From JBGTKH01 sp041744735 (GTDB taxonomy: Bacteria; Planctomycetota; Planctomycetia; Pirellulales; Pirellulaceae): a stretch of DNA of 10,090 nucleotides. A program made the position numbers and the translations under genes. The first letter of the stretch is position 1; each line of letters opens with the position of its first letter. Under the pieces are notes generated by a model. The model saw only the letters and a program-made list of their open reading frames with translations. It was not told where the DNA came from and did not search any database. The stretch lies in the NCBI GenBank assembly GCA_041744735.1, contig JBGTKH010000487.1, positions 1-10,090 on the forward strand, written 5' to 3'. This document shows positions 1 to 5,626 of the stretch, piece by piece.

Positions 1-1
1 C

Positions 2-2248
2 GACGAGTACTTTCAGCAGTGGTGCACCGACGCCGACCGTGTCCCCTTCCGCGACCAGGATTTCTTCCAGCACGCCCGCGACCGACGATGTCAGCTCGAA
101 CACGCTCTTGGTCGCTTCCAGCGAAGCCACCACGTCGCCCCGCCGAATCGTGTCTCCCTGCTTCACAAGTAATTCGACGACCACGACTGTTTCATCCGAC
201 GGGCCGGACCCGATCGCTTCGACGTACGCGACACCCTCTTCGCGCTCTGGCGGCGGAATCCAGGTCAATTCCAGGTCCAGCAATTCCGCGGCGGTTGTGA
301 GCACCTTTTTGAACGACGGCAGCACTTCGATTTGATTGGCAAAGTTGCACGGCACGTACGTGTCGGGCCGAGTCACTCGCCGCATGGCAACGGGTACGCG
401 CGTCTTCTCGGCCACGGTCGCCAACACTTCGGCGCCGACGCCACATGTGTGATTGTCTTCATGGACAACGATCAAATGAGCCGTCTTCTCGGCCGATGCC
501 AACACCATGCGTTCGTCCCAAGGAGAGAGCGACCGCAGGTCAATTACTTCGGCTTCGACGCCCGCCTTTTCCAATTCGACGGCCGCGCGATCGCACAGCC
601 GCACGGTATTGCCCCAGCCGACCAACGTCAGGTCGCGGCCGACGCGCGTCTTGCGGGCCGGGCCGATGGGCACCAACTGCCGAGCCACGTCGGCCGACGT
701 CGTGTGCTGCGGGTCGTTCAAACAGCTCTTGGGATAAAAGAACAGCGTCGGCCGGCCCGATTGAAACGCGGCGTTCAATAGCCCGGCGGCGTCTGCGGCG
801 GTCGACGGCATGAACACGTCGATGCCCGGCGTGTGTGCGATCAGCGACTCGAATGTCTGTGCATGGAACGGGCCCAGGCCGGGCCGGTAACCGCCGCAGG
901 CCACCATCATGATCACCGGCGCGGTCCATTGGCCGTCGGTTCGCCAATACATGCTGCCCAGTTCGGACACGATTTGGTTGTAAGCCAGCGGCAGAAAGTC
1001 GGCGAACTGAATGAACGCCACCGGCCGCTCGCCCGCCAGCGCCCGCCCGGCCGAAACGCCGATGATCGTGGATTCGGAGAGCGCCGCGTTCATGACGCGG
1101 CCGGGGAATTCGGTGCTCAGGCTTTTCGTCACGCCGAACACGTCGCCTTTGGGGTCTTCGATGTCTTCGCCGAACAATGTCACGCGCGGGTCGCTCTGCA
1201 GATGATGCCGCAGCACTTCGCGTATCGCGTCGCGCATCGTCAGTTGCCGGCCGCTGCGATCGCCGCGAACTTCTCGCGACGGATGAGTTAGCTCGACGGG
1301 GATCGGCTGCTTGGCAGTGAACGTCGGCAGCGGTTCGGCGCCGGCGGCCGACGCGGCTTCGGCGGCGGCCACTGACTGTGTCACTTCCTGATGAATCTGT
1401 GCCAACGTCTCGAGTGCGAAGCCGTGTGCAAGCAGATGCTGCTCAAACCGCCGAATCGGATCGCCCGTTTGCGCGGCCGAGAGAATGTCGGACTCTTCGC
1501 GGTAGATGGTTTGATCGTCGGCGTTGGTATGGTTTGTCAATCGCTCGACTTGAAAGACGACTAAAGCCGGCTGGCGTTCGCGGCGCATGCGGCCGATAAT
1601 CTCGCCGAGTTGCTCGTAGGCGGCCAGCACATCGCGGCCATCGATGCGATGAATCGGCATGCCGTAGAACTCGCGCGGGTCGCCATGCGGGTGCGAGTAA
1701 AACGTCTTCCCCGCGGTCGTCGTGGAGATCGCCCAGCGATTGTCCTCGACGAAGAACAACACCGGCAACTGGCTGCGTACGGCTTCGGCACAGGCTTCCA
1801 AGAATTCGCCTTCCTGCGTCGTGCCGTCGCCAACCGAACAGAGCACAATCGGCCGCGTGTCGCCGTCTTTCACCGCCGCCGCCACACCCACTGCCTGCAA
1901 CGCGCTGTTGCCGACCGGCCCAACGATGCTCAGCACGTTCAGCCGCTGGTCGCTCATGTGAGCGCTCATCTGGCGGCCGCGCGAATGCGAGTTGCGTTTG
2001 CAAAACAGGCTGTCAAAGAAACTGCGCGGCGTGACCCCACGGGCAATTATCAACGCCTTGTCGCGATAGTGGCAGTGCAGCCAATCGTCCGCGGTCAGGT
2101 GCCAAGCCAATGCCGCCGACGCTTCGTGACCGGCGCCCGCGACGTGGAAAAATGCCTCGCCGCGGTTGGTCAGTTCCTGCTCGACGCGGTCGATCTCCCG
2201 GGCCGTCAACATGGCGCGGTACAGCGCGGCTAGTTGCTGATCATCCAT
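2..2248 (-). CDS. Fused 2-oxoacid dehydrogenase E1 alpha-E1 beta with C-terminal lipoyl domain (3' end beyond window)
   Basis: ThDP-dependent oxidative decarboxylation of a 2-oxoacid, passing the acyl group to a lipoyl arm. The frame is open for 749 codons and runs off the left edge. Residues ~1-320 are E1 alpha: a GRQMSAH segment like branched-chain E1, and the ThDP motif GDG (140-142) followed 27 residues later by N170 (FVEDNRWAIS). Residues ~335-660 are E1 beta: TMRDAIREVL, then GEDIEDPKGDVFGVT, with E392 in NAALSES at the position of the cofactor-activating Glu. Residues ~672-749 are a lipoyl domain with LEATKSVFEL; K714 is the lipoyl lysine. E1 alpha and beta are usually separate genes and the lipoyl domain belongs to E2, so this is a multi-subunit fusion. 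No E2 catalytic domain is visible inside the window. The start is ATG 2248; an in-frame ATG at 2257 is as likely, since neither has a strong Shine-Dalgarno. Substrate is unproven; branched-chain 2-oxoacids are a guess from the E1 alpha motif. Confidence 0.9.
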   Translation of the reverse strand, partial: MDDQQLAALYRAMLTAREIDRVEQELTNRGEAFFHVAGAGHEASAALAWHLTADDWLHCHYRDKALIIARGVTPRSFFDSLFCKRNSHSRGRQMSAHMSDQRLNVLSIVGPVGNSALQAVGVAAAVKDGDTRPIVLCSVGDGTTQEGEFLEACAEAVRSQLPVLFFVEDNRWAISTTTAGKTFYSHPHGDPREFYGMPIHRIDGRDVLAAYEQLGEIIGRMRRERQPALVVFQVERLTNHTNADDQTIYREESDILSAAQTGDPIRRFEQHLLAHGFALETLAQIHQEVTQSVAAAEAASAAGAEPLPTFTAKQPIPVELTHPSREVRGDRSGRQLTMRDAIREVLRHHLQSDPRVTLFGEDIEDPKGDVFGVTKSLSTEFPGRVMNAALSESTIIGVSAGRALAGERPVAFIQFADFLPLAYNQIVSELGSMYWRTDGQWTAPVIMMVACGGYRPGLGPFHAQTFESLIAHTPGIDVFMPSTAADAAGLLNAAFQSGRPTLFFYPKSCLNDPQHTTSADVARQLVPIGPARKTRVGRDLTLVGWGNTVRLCDRAAVELEKAGVEAEVIDLRSLSPWDERMVLASAEKTAHLIVVHEDNHTCGVGAEVLATVAEKTRVPVAMRRVTRPDTYVPCNFANQIEVLPSFKKVLTTAAELLDLELTWIPPPEREEGVAYVEAIGSGPSDETVVVVELLVKQGDTIRRGDVVASLEATKSVFELTSSVAGVLEEILVAEGDTVGVGAPLLKVLV

Positions 2249-2329
2249 GATTTCCATTCGACTCAATGGTTGCGAAGCGGCGCAGAGGTCGGAGGAGGGC
2301 GGAATTGTAGCCAATACGCGAATTCTAGG

Positions 2330-2360
2330 ATGCGCCAGTATTTGCGCATGTGCGATCGCA
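2330..2360. promoter_or_regulatory. Cluster of palindromes upstream of the E1 fusion gene
   Basis: ATGCGC (2330-2335) and GCGCAT (2344-2349) form a perfect 6-bp inverted repeat with an 8-nt spacer. Directly beside it lies the 10-bp perfect palindrome TGCGATCGCA (2351-2360). The pair sits 80-115 nt upstream of the E1 gene start. On the minus strand a -10-like TACAAT lies at 2304-2309, without a convincing -35. An operator role is inferred from position only. Confidence 0.3.
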
Positions 2361-2626
2361 TGACGCCCCATCGGACGACATGTGTGCCGGCGCCTCGGCC
2401 CAACGAAACCCGAGCTAGCAAGCCCGTGACGCGACAGCACATACCTAGCGGCTGCCGCAAGCGACGCGTACGTTATTGGTATCGGTGATTTTGGCGGGGT
2501 CGGGGTTGCGATTTTCCGGCTGATCGGAAACAAATCCGGCAATTCTCGCAAACACCAAACTACCGGCGGAGAAGTTGCATTCGGTCGCAGACGGGTTACA
2601 AATACGTGTAACTCGGTTCGTCGCGC

Positions 2627-2647
2627 GGACGGATTGGCAATCCGTCC
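2627..2647. repeat. REP-like perfect hairpin (9-bp stem, 3-nt loop)
   Basis: GGACGGATT (2627-2635) and AATCCGTCC (2639-2647) are exact reverse complements around the loop GGC. It lies 23 nt past the stop of the 45-residue membrane protein gene. No T-tract follows on the minus strand, so it is a poor intrinsic terminator. A dispersed palindromic (REP-type) repeat is a reasonable alternative, but only one copy is visible in this window. Confidence 0.5.
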
Positions 2648-2669
2648 TACTTTGTCACGGCAACCCGGA

Positions 2670-2807
2670 CTATCGTTTCCTGGTCGCGAGTAGAACTGCA
2701 ATCACGATGGCGGCGGGCACGCCAATCATCATCACGCAAATCAGACCAATGATCAGCAGTTCAAGATGTCCCGGCATTCCGATAAATGCAAACAGCAAGT
2801 CCATCAT
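2670..2807 (-). CDS. Small single-pass membrane protein, 45 aa, unknown function
   Basis: Not recognised as a named family. The chosen start is ATG 2807, because AAAGGG lies about 8 nt upstream of it. A longer reading from 2855 adds a polar N-terminus without a better ribosome site. The protein starts MMDLLFAFIG. A hydrophobic segment follows at about residues 16-41 (LELLIIGLICVMM, then VPAAIVIAVLLA), and it ends with the basic tail TRKR, as in a single-span inner membrane protein with a cytoplasmic C-terminus. The LELLIIGLI stretch resembles the start of TatA-like proteins. The amphipathic helix and tail of TatA are absent, so it is not called as TatA. It is divergent from the EVE gene, 201 bp away. 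Confidence 0.55.
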   Translation of the reverse strand: MMDLLFAFIGMPGHLELLIIGLICVMMIGVPAAIVIAVLLATRKR

Positions 2808-2890
2808 TGCTGTTACCCTTTCTGCGCTGGCAACGGACATCCGCACTGCCGACAATTGGCCGCGCGGATCAATTCGATAAATCCAATTCC

Positions 2891-2905
2891 GAACATGGCA
2901 TGTTC
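2891..2905. promoter_or_regulatory. 15-bp palindrome between divergent genes, possible operator
   Basis: GAACATGGCATGTTC is a perfect 7-1-7 inverted repeat. It lies between the divergent 45-aa gene (start 2807) and the EVE gene (start 3009), where a shared operator would be expected. The half-sites resemble GAAC/GTTC of Gram-positive LexA boxes but the spacing is wrong. Function is inferred. Confidence 0.3.
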
Positions 2906-3008
2906 CTTATTCCGGTTCCTGCATTATGTCCGTGCTTCGCGAAAATGCAAGGAATCGAGTTCGGAAGGTTGCTTCCCCCTTCCCCGCTGTCCTTAACGAG
3001 ATTTTCTG

Positions 3009-3482
3009 ATGGCCCGAGCAAAGAAATACTGGCTGGTGAAGACCGAGCCTGACGTGTATTCCATCCAAGACTTGGCCAACGAGCCCGATCAGACCACGTG
3101 TTGGGACGGCGTGCGAAACTACCAGGCTCGCAACTTCATGCGCGACGACATGAAGCCGGGCGACCGCGTGCTGGTCTATCACTCCAACACCGACCCGAAC
3201 GCTGTAGTCGGCGTGGCCGAGGTCGTGCGCGAGTCGTACCCCGACCACACGTCGTGGGACAAGAGAAGCGCGCACTACGATCCGCAATCAACGCCCGAAA
3301 ACCCGCGCTGGTTCATGGTAGACATCCAACTTGAAACGGTCTTCGACAAACCGATTCCGCTAGACAAACTGCGCAGTGTCGCCGCGCTAAAGGACATGGA
3401 GCTGCTGCGAAAAGGCTCGCGGCTGTCCGTCCAGCCGGTGCGCAAGAACGAATTCGACGCGATCTTGAAGCTGGCCAAATGA
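3009..3482 (+). CDS. EVE domain-containing protein (THYN1-like, PUA-like fold)
   Basis: A 157-residue protein that is one complete EVE domain, the PUA-like fold of human THYN1 and many bacterial proteins. The family is thought to bind modified bases in nucleic acid. Visible family motifs are YWLVKTEP (7-14), WDGVRNYQARN (32-42), GDRVLVYHSN (51-60), the GVAEVV strand (68-73), WFMVDI (101-106) and the C-terminal RKGSRLSVQPV (134-144). Length matches stand-alone members. The start ATG 3009 places YWLVKTEP at the expected distance from the N-terminus; only a weak GAG-type site lies upstream. It converges with the toxin-antitoxin pair. EVE proteins occur widely in housekeeping settings but also beside restriction and defence genes, so context does not settle the role here. 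Recognition of the family is firm. Confidence 0.93.
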   Translation: MARAKKYWLVKTEPDVYSIQDLANEPDQTTCWDGVRNYQARNFMRDDMKPGDRVLVYHSNTDPNAVVGVAEVVRESYPDHTSWDKRSAHYDPQSTPENPRWFMVDIQLETVFDKPIPLDKLRSVAALKDMELLRKGSRLSVQPVRKNEFDAILKLAK

Positions 3483-3581
3483 GAGACGACAGCCTCAAGG
3501 ACACAACCACCGCCACCCGGCCAGCGCCCGCACCATTCGACGCGAGGTGAACGCGACCAGCGACGTCGTCTCGCCGATCCG

Positions 3582-3611
3582 CACTGTTTCTCCGCAGACT
3601 CCGAAACAGTG
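3582..3611. terminator. Possible bidirectional terminator between convergent genes
   Basis: CACTGTTTC (3582-3590) and GAAACAGTG (3603-3611) are a perfect 9-bp inverted repeat around a 12-nt loop. It lies ~100 nt after the EVE stop and ~78 nt after the toxin stop, where convergent transcription must end. There is no T-tract on either side, so termination is inferred mainly from position. Confidence 0.35.
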
Positions 3612-3688
3612 GCACGTCCAGCGAGTCGCCCAACAGGGCCACCCCGCCCGGTTTCGATGATTCAGCCACTACCACGCGGTGAGCGCCG

Positions 3689-3988
3689 CTAGGAAGATCG
3701 CTCAAACCATCGCTCGCGATCTGACGCCGCATGGAAGACTCCCAAGATGACAACCGTTTCTTTCTCGTGCTCGAACAGTACGACGTAGGGGAACCGGTCG
3801 AGCATCGCTGCACGAAACTGCCCGTGGATGCGGCCGTACGAATCCGGGCGCTCGGTGATCGTTTCAATACGATCACGAACCGCCTCCCGAAAACGATTGC
3901 CGAGGTCAACCGATATCTCGTCGTAATACGCGACCGCACCCGACAGATCGTCGACAACGAGCGGGTGGTAGCGCCGTGTGTTAGCCAT
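3689..3988 (-). CDS. Type II toxin-antitoxin toxin, RelE/ParE superfamily
   Basis: A 99-residue protein (from ATG 3988) of the RelE/ParE toxin superfamily. The N-terminal helix pattern is YHPLVVDDLSGAVAYYDEIS, followed by GNRFREAVRDRIETITERP. The core strands come next: RAAMLDRFPYVVLFEHE, then VVILGVFHAASDRERW, the usual C-terminal signature ending in a Trp. RelE members cleave ribosome-bound mRNA and ParE members poison gyrase; which applies cannot be told from sequence. The start ATG 3988 overlaps the antitoxin stop (ATGGCTAA, 8-nt overlap), typical of translational coupling. An earlier in-frame start at 4012 would add eight residues inside the antitoxin. The gene lies downstream of its antitoxin and converges with the EVE gene. 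Confidence 0.85.
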   Translation of the reverse strand: MANTRRYHPLVVDDLSGAVAYYDEISVDLGNRFREAVRDRIETITERPDSYGRIHGQFRAAMLDRFPYVVLFEHEKETVVILGVFHAASDRERWFERSS

Positions 3989-4193
3989 CGACGCGCCGCC
4001 ATAATTCGTCATCGTCGATGGCCATCGACGGGTCGGCTCTCAATTCAGCGGATCGGCGCGACGCCTCCCGAAGGACATCCGGCGGCACGACGACGGGATT
4101 GGTCGAAGCGGCAATGTCGTCCCACAATTGCGTGACGATTCGCAGCTTGTCTGCCACCGGCAAGTCGCGGAGATTCGTAATGTCAAGGCTCAT
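3981..4193 (-). CDS. Antitoxin, putative addiction module component family
   Basis: A 70-residue acidic protein resembling the Unstab_antitox / addiction module component family (TIGR02574-like). These proteins neutralise RelE/ParE toxins, usually encoded directly downstream as here. Family-like features are LPVADKLRIVTQLWDDIAAS near the N-terminus (helix with a conserved LWDDI/LWDSL type segment), a middle ending in ELRADPSM, and DDELWRRV at the C-terminus. ATG 4193 is chosen because AGGTG lies six nt upstream; a GTG at 4202 falls inside that ribosome site. The last codons overlap the toxin start by 8 nt, so the two are one transcript. Autoregulation is normal for such modules; an inverted repeat at 4201-4229 could serve. 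Confidence 0.83.
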   Translation of the reverse strand: MSLDITNLRDLPVADKLRIVTQLWDDIAASTNPVVVPPDVLREASRRSAELRADPSMAIDDDELWRRVDG

Positions 4194-4200
4194 AGGTTTC

Positions 4201-4229
4201 ACCTGAAGTCACCTAACAAATTCTCAGGT
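4201..4229. promoter_or_regulatory. Inverted repeat at antitoxin start, possible autoregulatory operator
   Basis: ACCTGA (4201-4206) and TCAGGT (4224-4229) are exact reverse complements, with centres about 23 bp (two helical turns) apart. The site lies immediately upstream of the antitoxin start and includes its Shine-Dalgarno. Toxin-antitoxin modules usually repress themselves at such sites. The arms are short, so chance is possible. Confidence 0.25.
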
Positions 4230-4502
4230 CGCCAACGGCAAGTACGGGGCGTGGGACGACCACGCTGGGGTGCGTTGGCGGGGGTGGGTTTGGTTTGTTC
4301 ATCTTGTCCGCGGCGGGGTGGATTTGCAAGGGAACTTGGGCCGGGCGGGGCCTTCTCGATTGGTCGGGCCCTCAGAGCGGGCTGTGACTCGGAACTGTGT
4401 CACCTCGCACGACGTGACGGCGGTTGACCGCTACCGCATCTACTGGCCACTCTTCTCTCATTTTGGCAAAATGCGGGCAGCTTCGATAGAAATAGGAAAG
4501 TC
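4230..4502. other. Intergenic, G-rich on the plus strand
   Basis: This region separates the divergent antitoxin and phosphoesterase genes, and no gene is supported in it. It contains a short hairpin (GCGTGG 4249-4254 with CCACGC 4260-4265) and eight runs of three or more G between 4267 and 4368. It also contains the palindrome at 4459-4473. No clear -35/-10 pair for the phosphoesterase gene was found. Confidence 0.45.
4459..4473. promoter_or_regulatory. 15-bp palindrome upstream of the phosphoesterase gene
   Basis: CATTTTGGCAAAATG is a perfect 7-1-7 inverted repeat ending 29 nt before the phosphoesterase start codon, a place suited to a repressor site. It shares its 7-1-7 layout and TGGCA centre with the palindrome at 2891-2905. 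Operator function is inferred. Confidence 0.35.
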
Positions 4503-4874
4503 ATGCGTCGCTTTGTCATCCTGCAACACGAAACACCGCGCGGCTACCAGCGGCCATTGCACTGGGACCTGATGCTGGAAACTGGTGATGCGCTGCGCAC
4601 TTGGGCGCTCGAACAAGAGCCAACCGTCGGCTCGACGGTGAACGCCGAGCAACTGGCCGATCATCGCTTGGCGTATCTTGATTACGAAGGACCTGTGTCG
4701 GGAGAGCGCGGCAACGCGACTCGCTGGGACCAAGGAACCTACAACGTCGAATGCGAGCGTGACGACGAGATCATCGTGATGCTGCAGGGCACGCGGCTGA
4801 GCGGCCGCGTGACATTCACGCGCCGTTCGGACGTCGCTCAGCGCTGGACCGTCGTCTTCAGCGGGACGACGTAA
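4503..4874 (+). CDS. Stand-alone LigD-type 3'-phosphoesterase domain protein
   Basis: A 123-residue protein consisting only of the DNA polymerase-ligase N-terminal (3'-phosphoesterase) domain. In bacterial LigD this domain trims 3' phosphates or ribonucleotides at double-strand breaks before ligation. Visible motifs: FVILQHE (H9), PLHWDLMLE (H20, D22, E26), the LADHRLAYLDYEG segment (H54, E62), and WDQGTY (75-80). H9, H20, D22 and H54 are candidate metal ligands by family pattern. Neither a ligase nor a polymerase domain is attached, and no ku or ligD gene is nearby, so any partner must be encoded elsewhere. Start ATG 4503 has AGGAAA about five nt upstream. Its 3' end overlaps the convergent membrane protein gene by 37 nt. 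Confidence 0.88.
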   Translation: MRRFVILQHETPRGYQRPLHWDLMLETGDALRTWALEQEPTVGSTVNAEQLADHRLAYLDYEGPVSGERGNATRWDQGTYNVECERDDEIIVMLQGTRLSGRVTFTRRSDVAQRWTVVFSGTT

Positions 4875-5614
4875 ATGGCCGCCTGATGTTGAGTCTTCGC
4901 GGTGGCGGCTTTCGTCGAGCTGGCGTGTTCGGCCCGGCCCGCCGGTTCGGTCCGCCCGGCTAAATAGATCTCCCCTTCACGCAGCTCGAGCGTATCCAGC
5001 CGCACATGCCGGTGGGCGTAATCCTCGTGCTCGGTCGGCACGGTCACCAGCGCCACGGGATCGCCGTCTCGCTGAGCCCAGCGCAGCGGCACGTTGGACC
5101 GCTGAGCCGCGGTGCTGATGCGGTCCAGCCACTGCTTCAGCGGAATCGGCAGCACGCCGGCCCGCGCCTGACATATCCGCACCGCGATGACGTTCGGTTC
5201 GTCAGTCAGATGCAGCTCGACGGCCAACGACACGACGGTGGACAGTTTGTCGTCTTCATACCGGCAGGCGATCTGAGCCTGTTCTGGATCGATCGCCACG
5301 CGCGGTTCCGAGACGCCGCGCGGCAGAGCCTTGGGAAATTTTTCGGGCAGATCAGCCGCCAGCCAACCGTTGAGCTGTTCGGCCGTGAACACCGCCTGCC
5401 AACGCCCGTCCTGTCGTGCCTCGTTGTGCAGCTCCAGCACCCGCTGTTCCAACTCGTCCCCAGCCTGCTTCTGCTGTTGTGGCTGCCGGCGCAGCGCCTG
5501 CTGATAGAATTTCGGCTCCTGCTTCGCCGCCTGATACGCCCCGACCAACAGTAGCGTCACCGCCGCAATCGCAACAATCGCGGCGACCAAGACAATTCGC
5601 ACTAGTCTGCGCAC
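4838..5614 (-). CDS. Single-pass membrane-anchored protein of unknown function
   Basis: A 258-residue protein not firmly assigned to a family. An N-terminal hydrophobic segment (about residues 4-27, RRLVRIVLVAAIVAIAAV onward) acts as a membrane anchor or uncleaved signal. A Gln-rich linker (RRQPQQQKQ, 42-50) and then a soluble domain follow. The domain contains FTAEQLNGWLAADLPEKFPK (76-95), a beta-rich middle (CRYEDDKLSTVVSLAVELHL) and RAGVLPIPLKQWLDRI (151-166). This layout recalls YpmS/DUF2140-like anchored proteins, but that is only a resemblance. The start is GTG 5614; an in-frame stop lies just upstream (5627-5629), so no earlier start is possible. It is read from a good promoter at 5699-5727. 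The last 37 nt overlap the convergent phosphoesterase gene. Confidence 0.75.
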   Translation of the reverse strand: MRRLVRIVLVAAIVAIAAVTLLLVGAYQAAKQEPKFYQQALRRQPQQQKQAGDELEQRVLELHNEARQDGRWQAVFTAEQLNGWLAADLPEKFPKALPRGVSEPRVAIDPEQAQIACRYEDDKLSTVVSLAVELHLTDEPNVIAVRICQARAGVLPIPLKQWLDRISTAAQRSNVPLRWAQRDGDPVALVTVPTEHEDYAHRHVRLDTLELREGEIYLAGRTEPAGRAEHASSTKAATAKTQHQAAIYVVPLKTTVQR

Positions 5615-5626
5615 GCGTTCGACCGC

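Larger units (their letters stand above)
2258..2669. other. Intergenic region with no gene seen
   Basis: About 410 bp between the E1 fusion start and the end of the 45-residue membrane protein gene. No reading frame here has a convincing start, Shine-Dalgarno or protein-like composition. What it holds: the palindrome cluster at 2330-2360, a weak -10-like element for the E1 gene, and the hairpin at 2627-2647. No tRNA or riboswitch architecture was recognised. Confidence 0.55.

Noticed and set aside
1443..2003. A 186-codon minus-strand frame, and several plus-strand frames, inside the E1 fusion
   Set aside because: All lie within the continuous E1 alpha-beta frame, which carries the ThDP and E1 motifs.
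2670..2807. TatA/TatE translocase subunit
   Set aside because: Only the LELLIIGLI stretch is reminiscent; the amphipathic helix and the conserved FG pair after the membrane segment are missing.
2891..2905. LexA (SOS) box
   Set aside because: GAAC and GTTC half-sites are present but separated by seven bases rather than the four of the known Gram-positive box, and the planctomycete LexA motif is not known to me.
3313..4002. A 229-codon minus-strand frame covering the toxin gene and the region after it
   Set aside because: It overlaps the well-supported toxin and the EVE gene in other frames. The part over 3490-3690 looks vaguely protein-like (SKPGGVALLGDSLDVPLF) but matches no family I recognise and has no start or ribosome site of its own.
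5006..5554. A 182-codon plus-strand frame opposite the membrane protein gene
   Set aside because: Low-complexity leucine/arginine-rich antisense reading without family motifs. The minus-strand gene has a membrane anchor, a soluble domain and a promoter.
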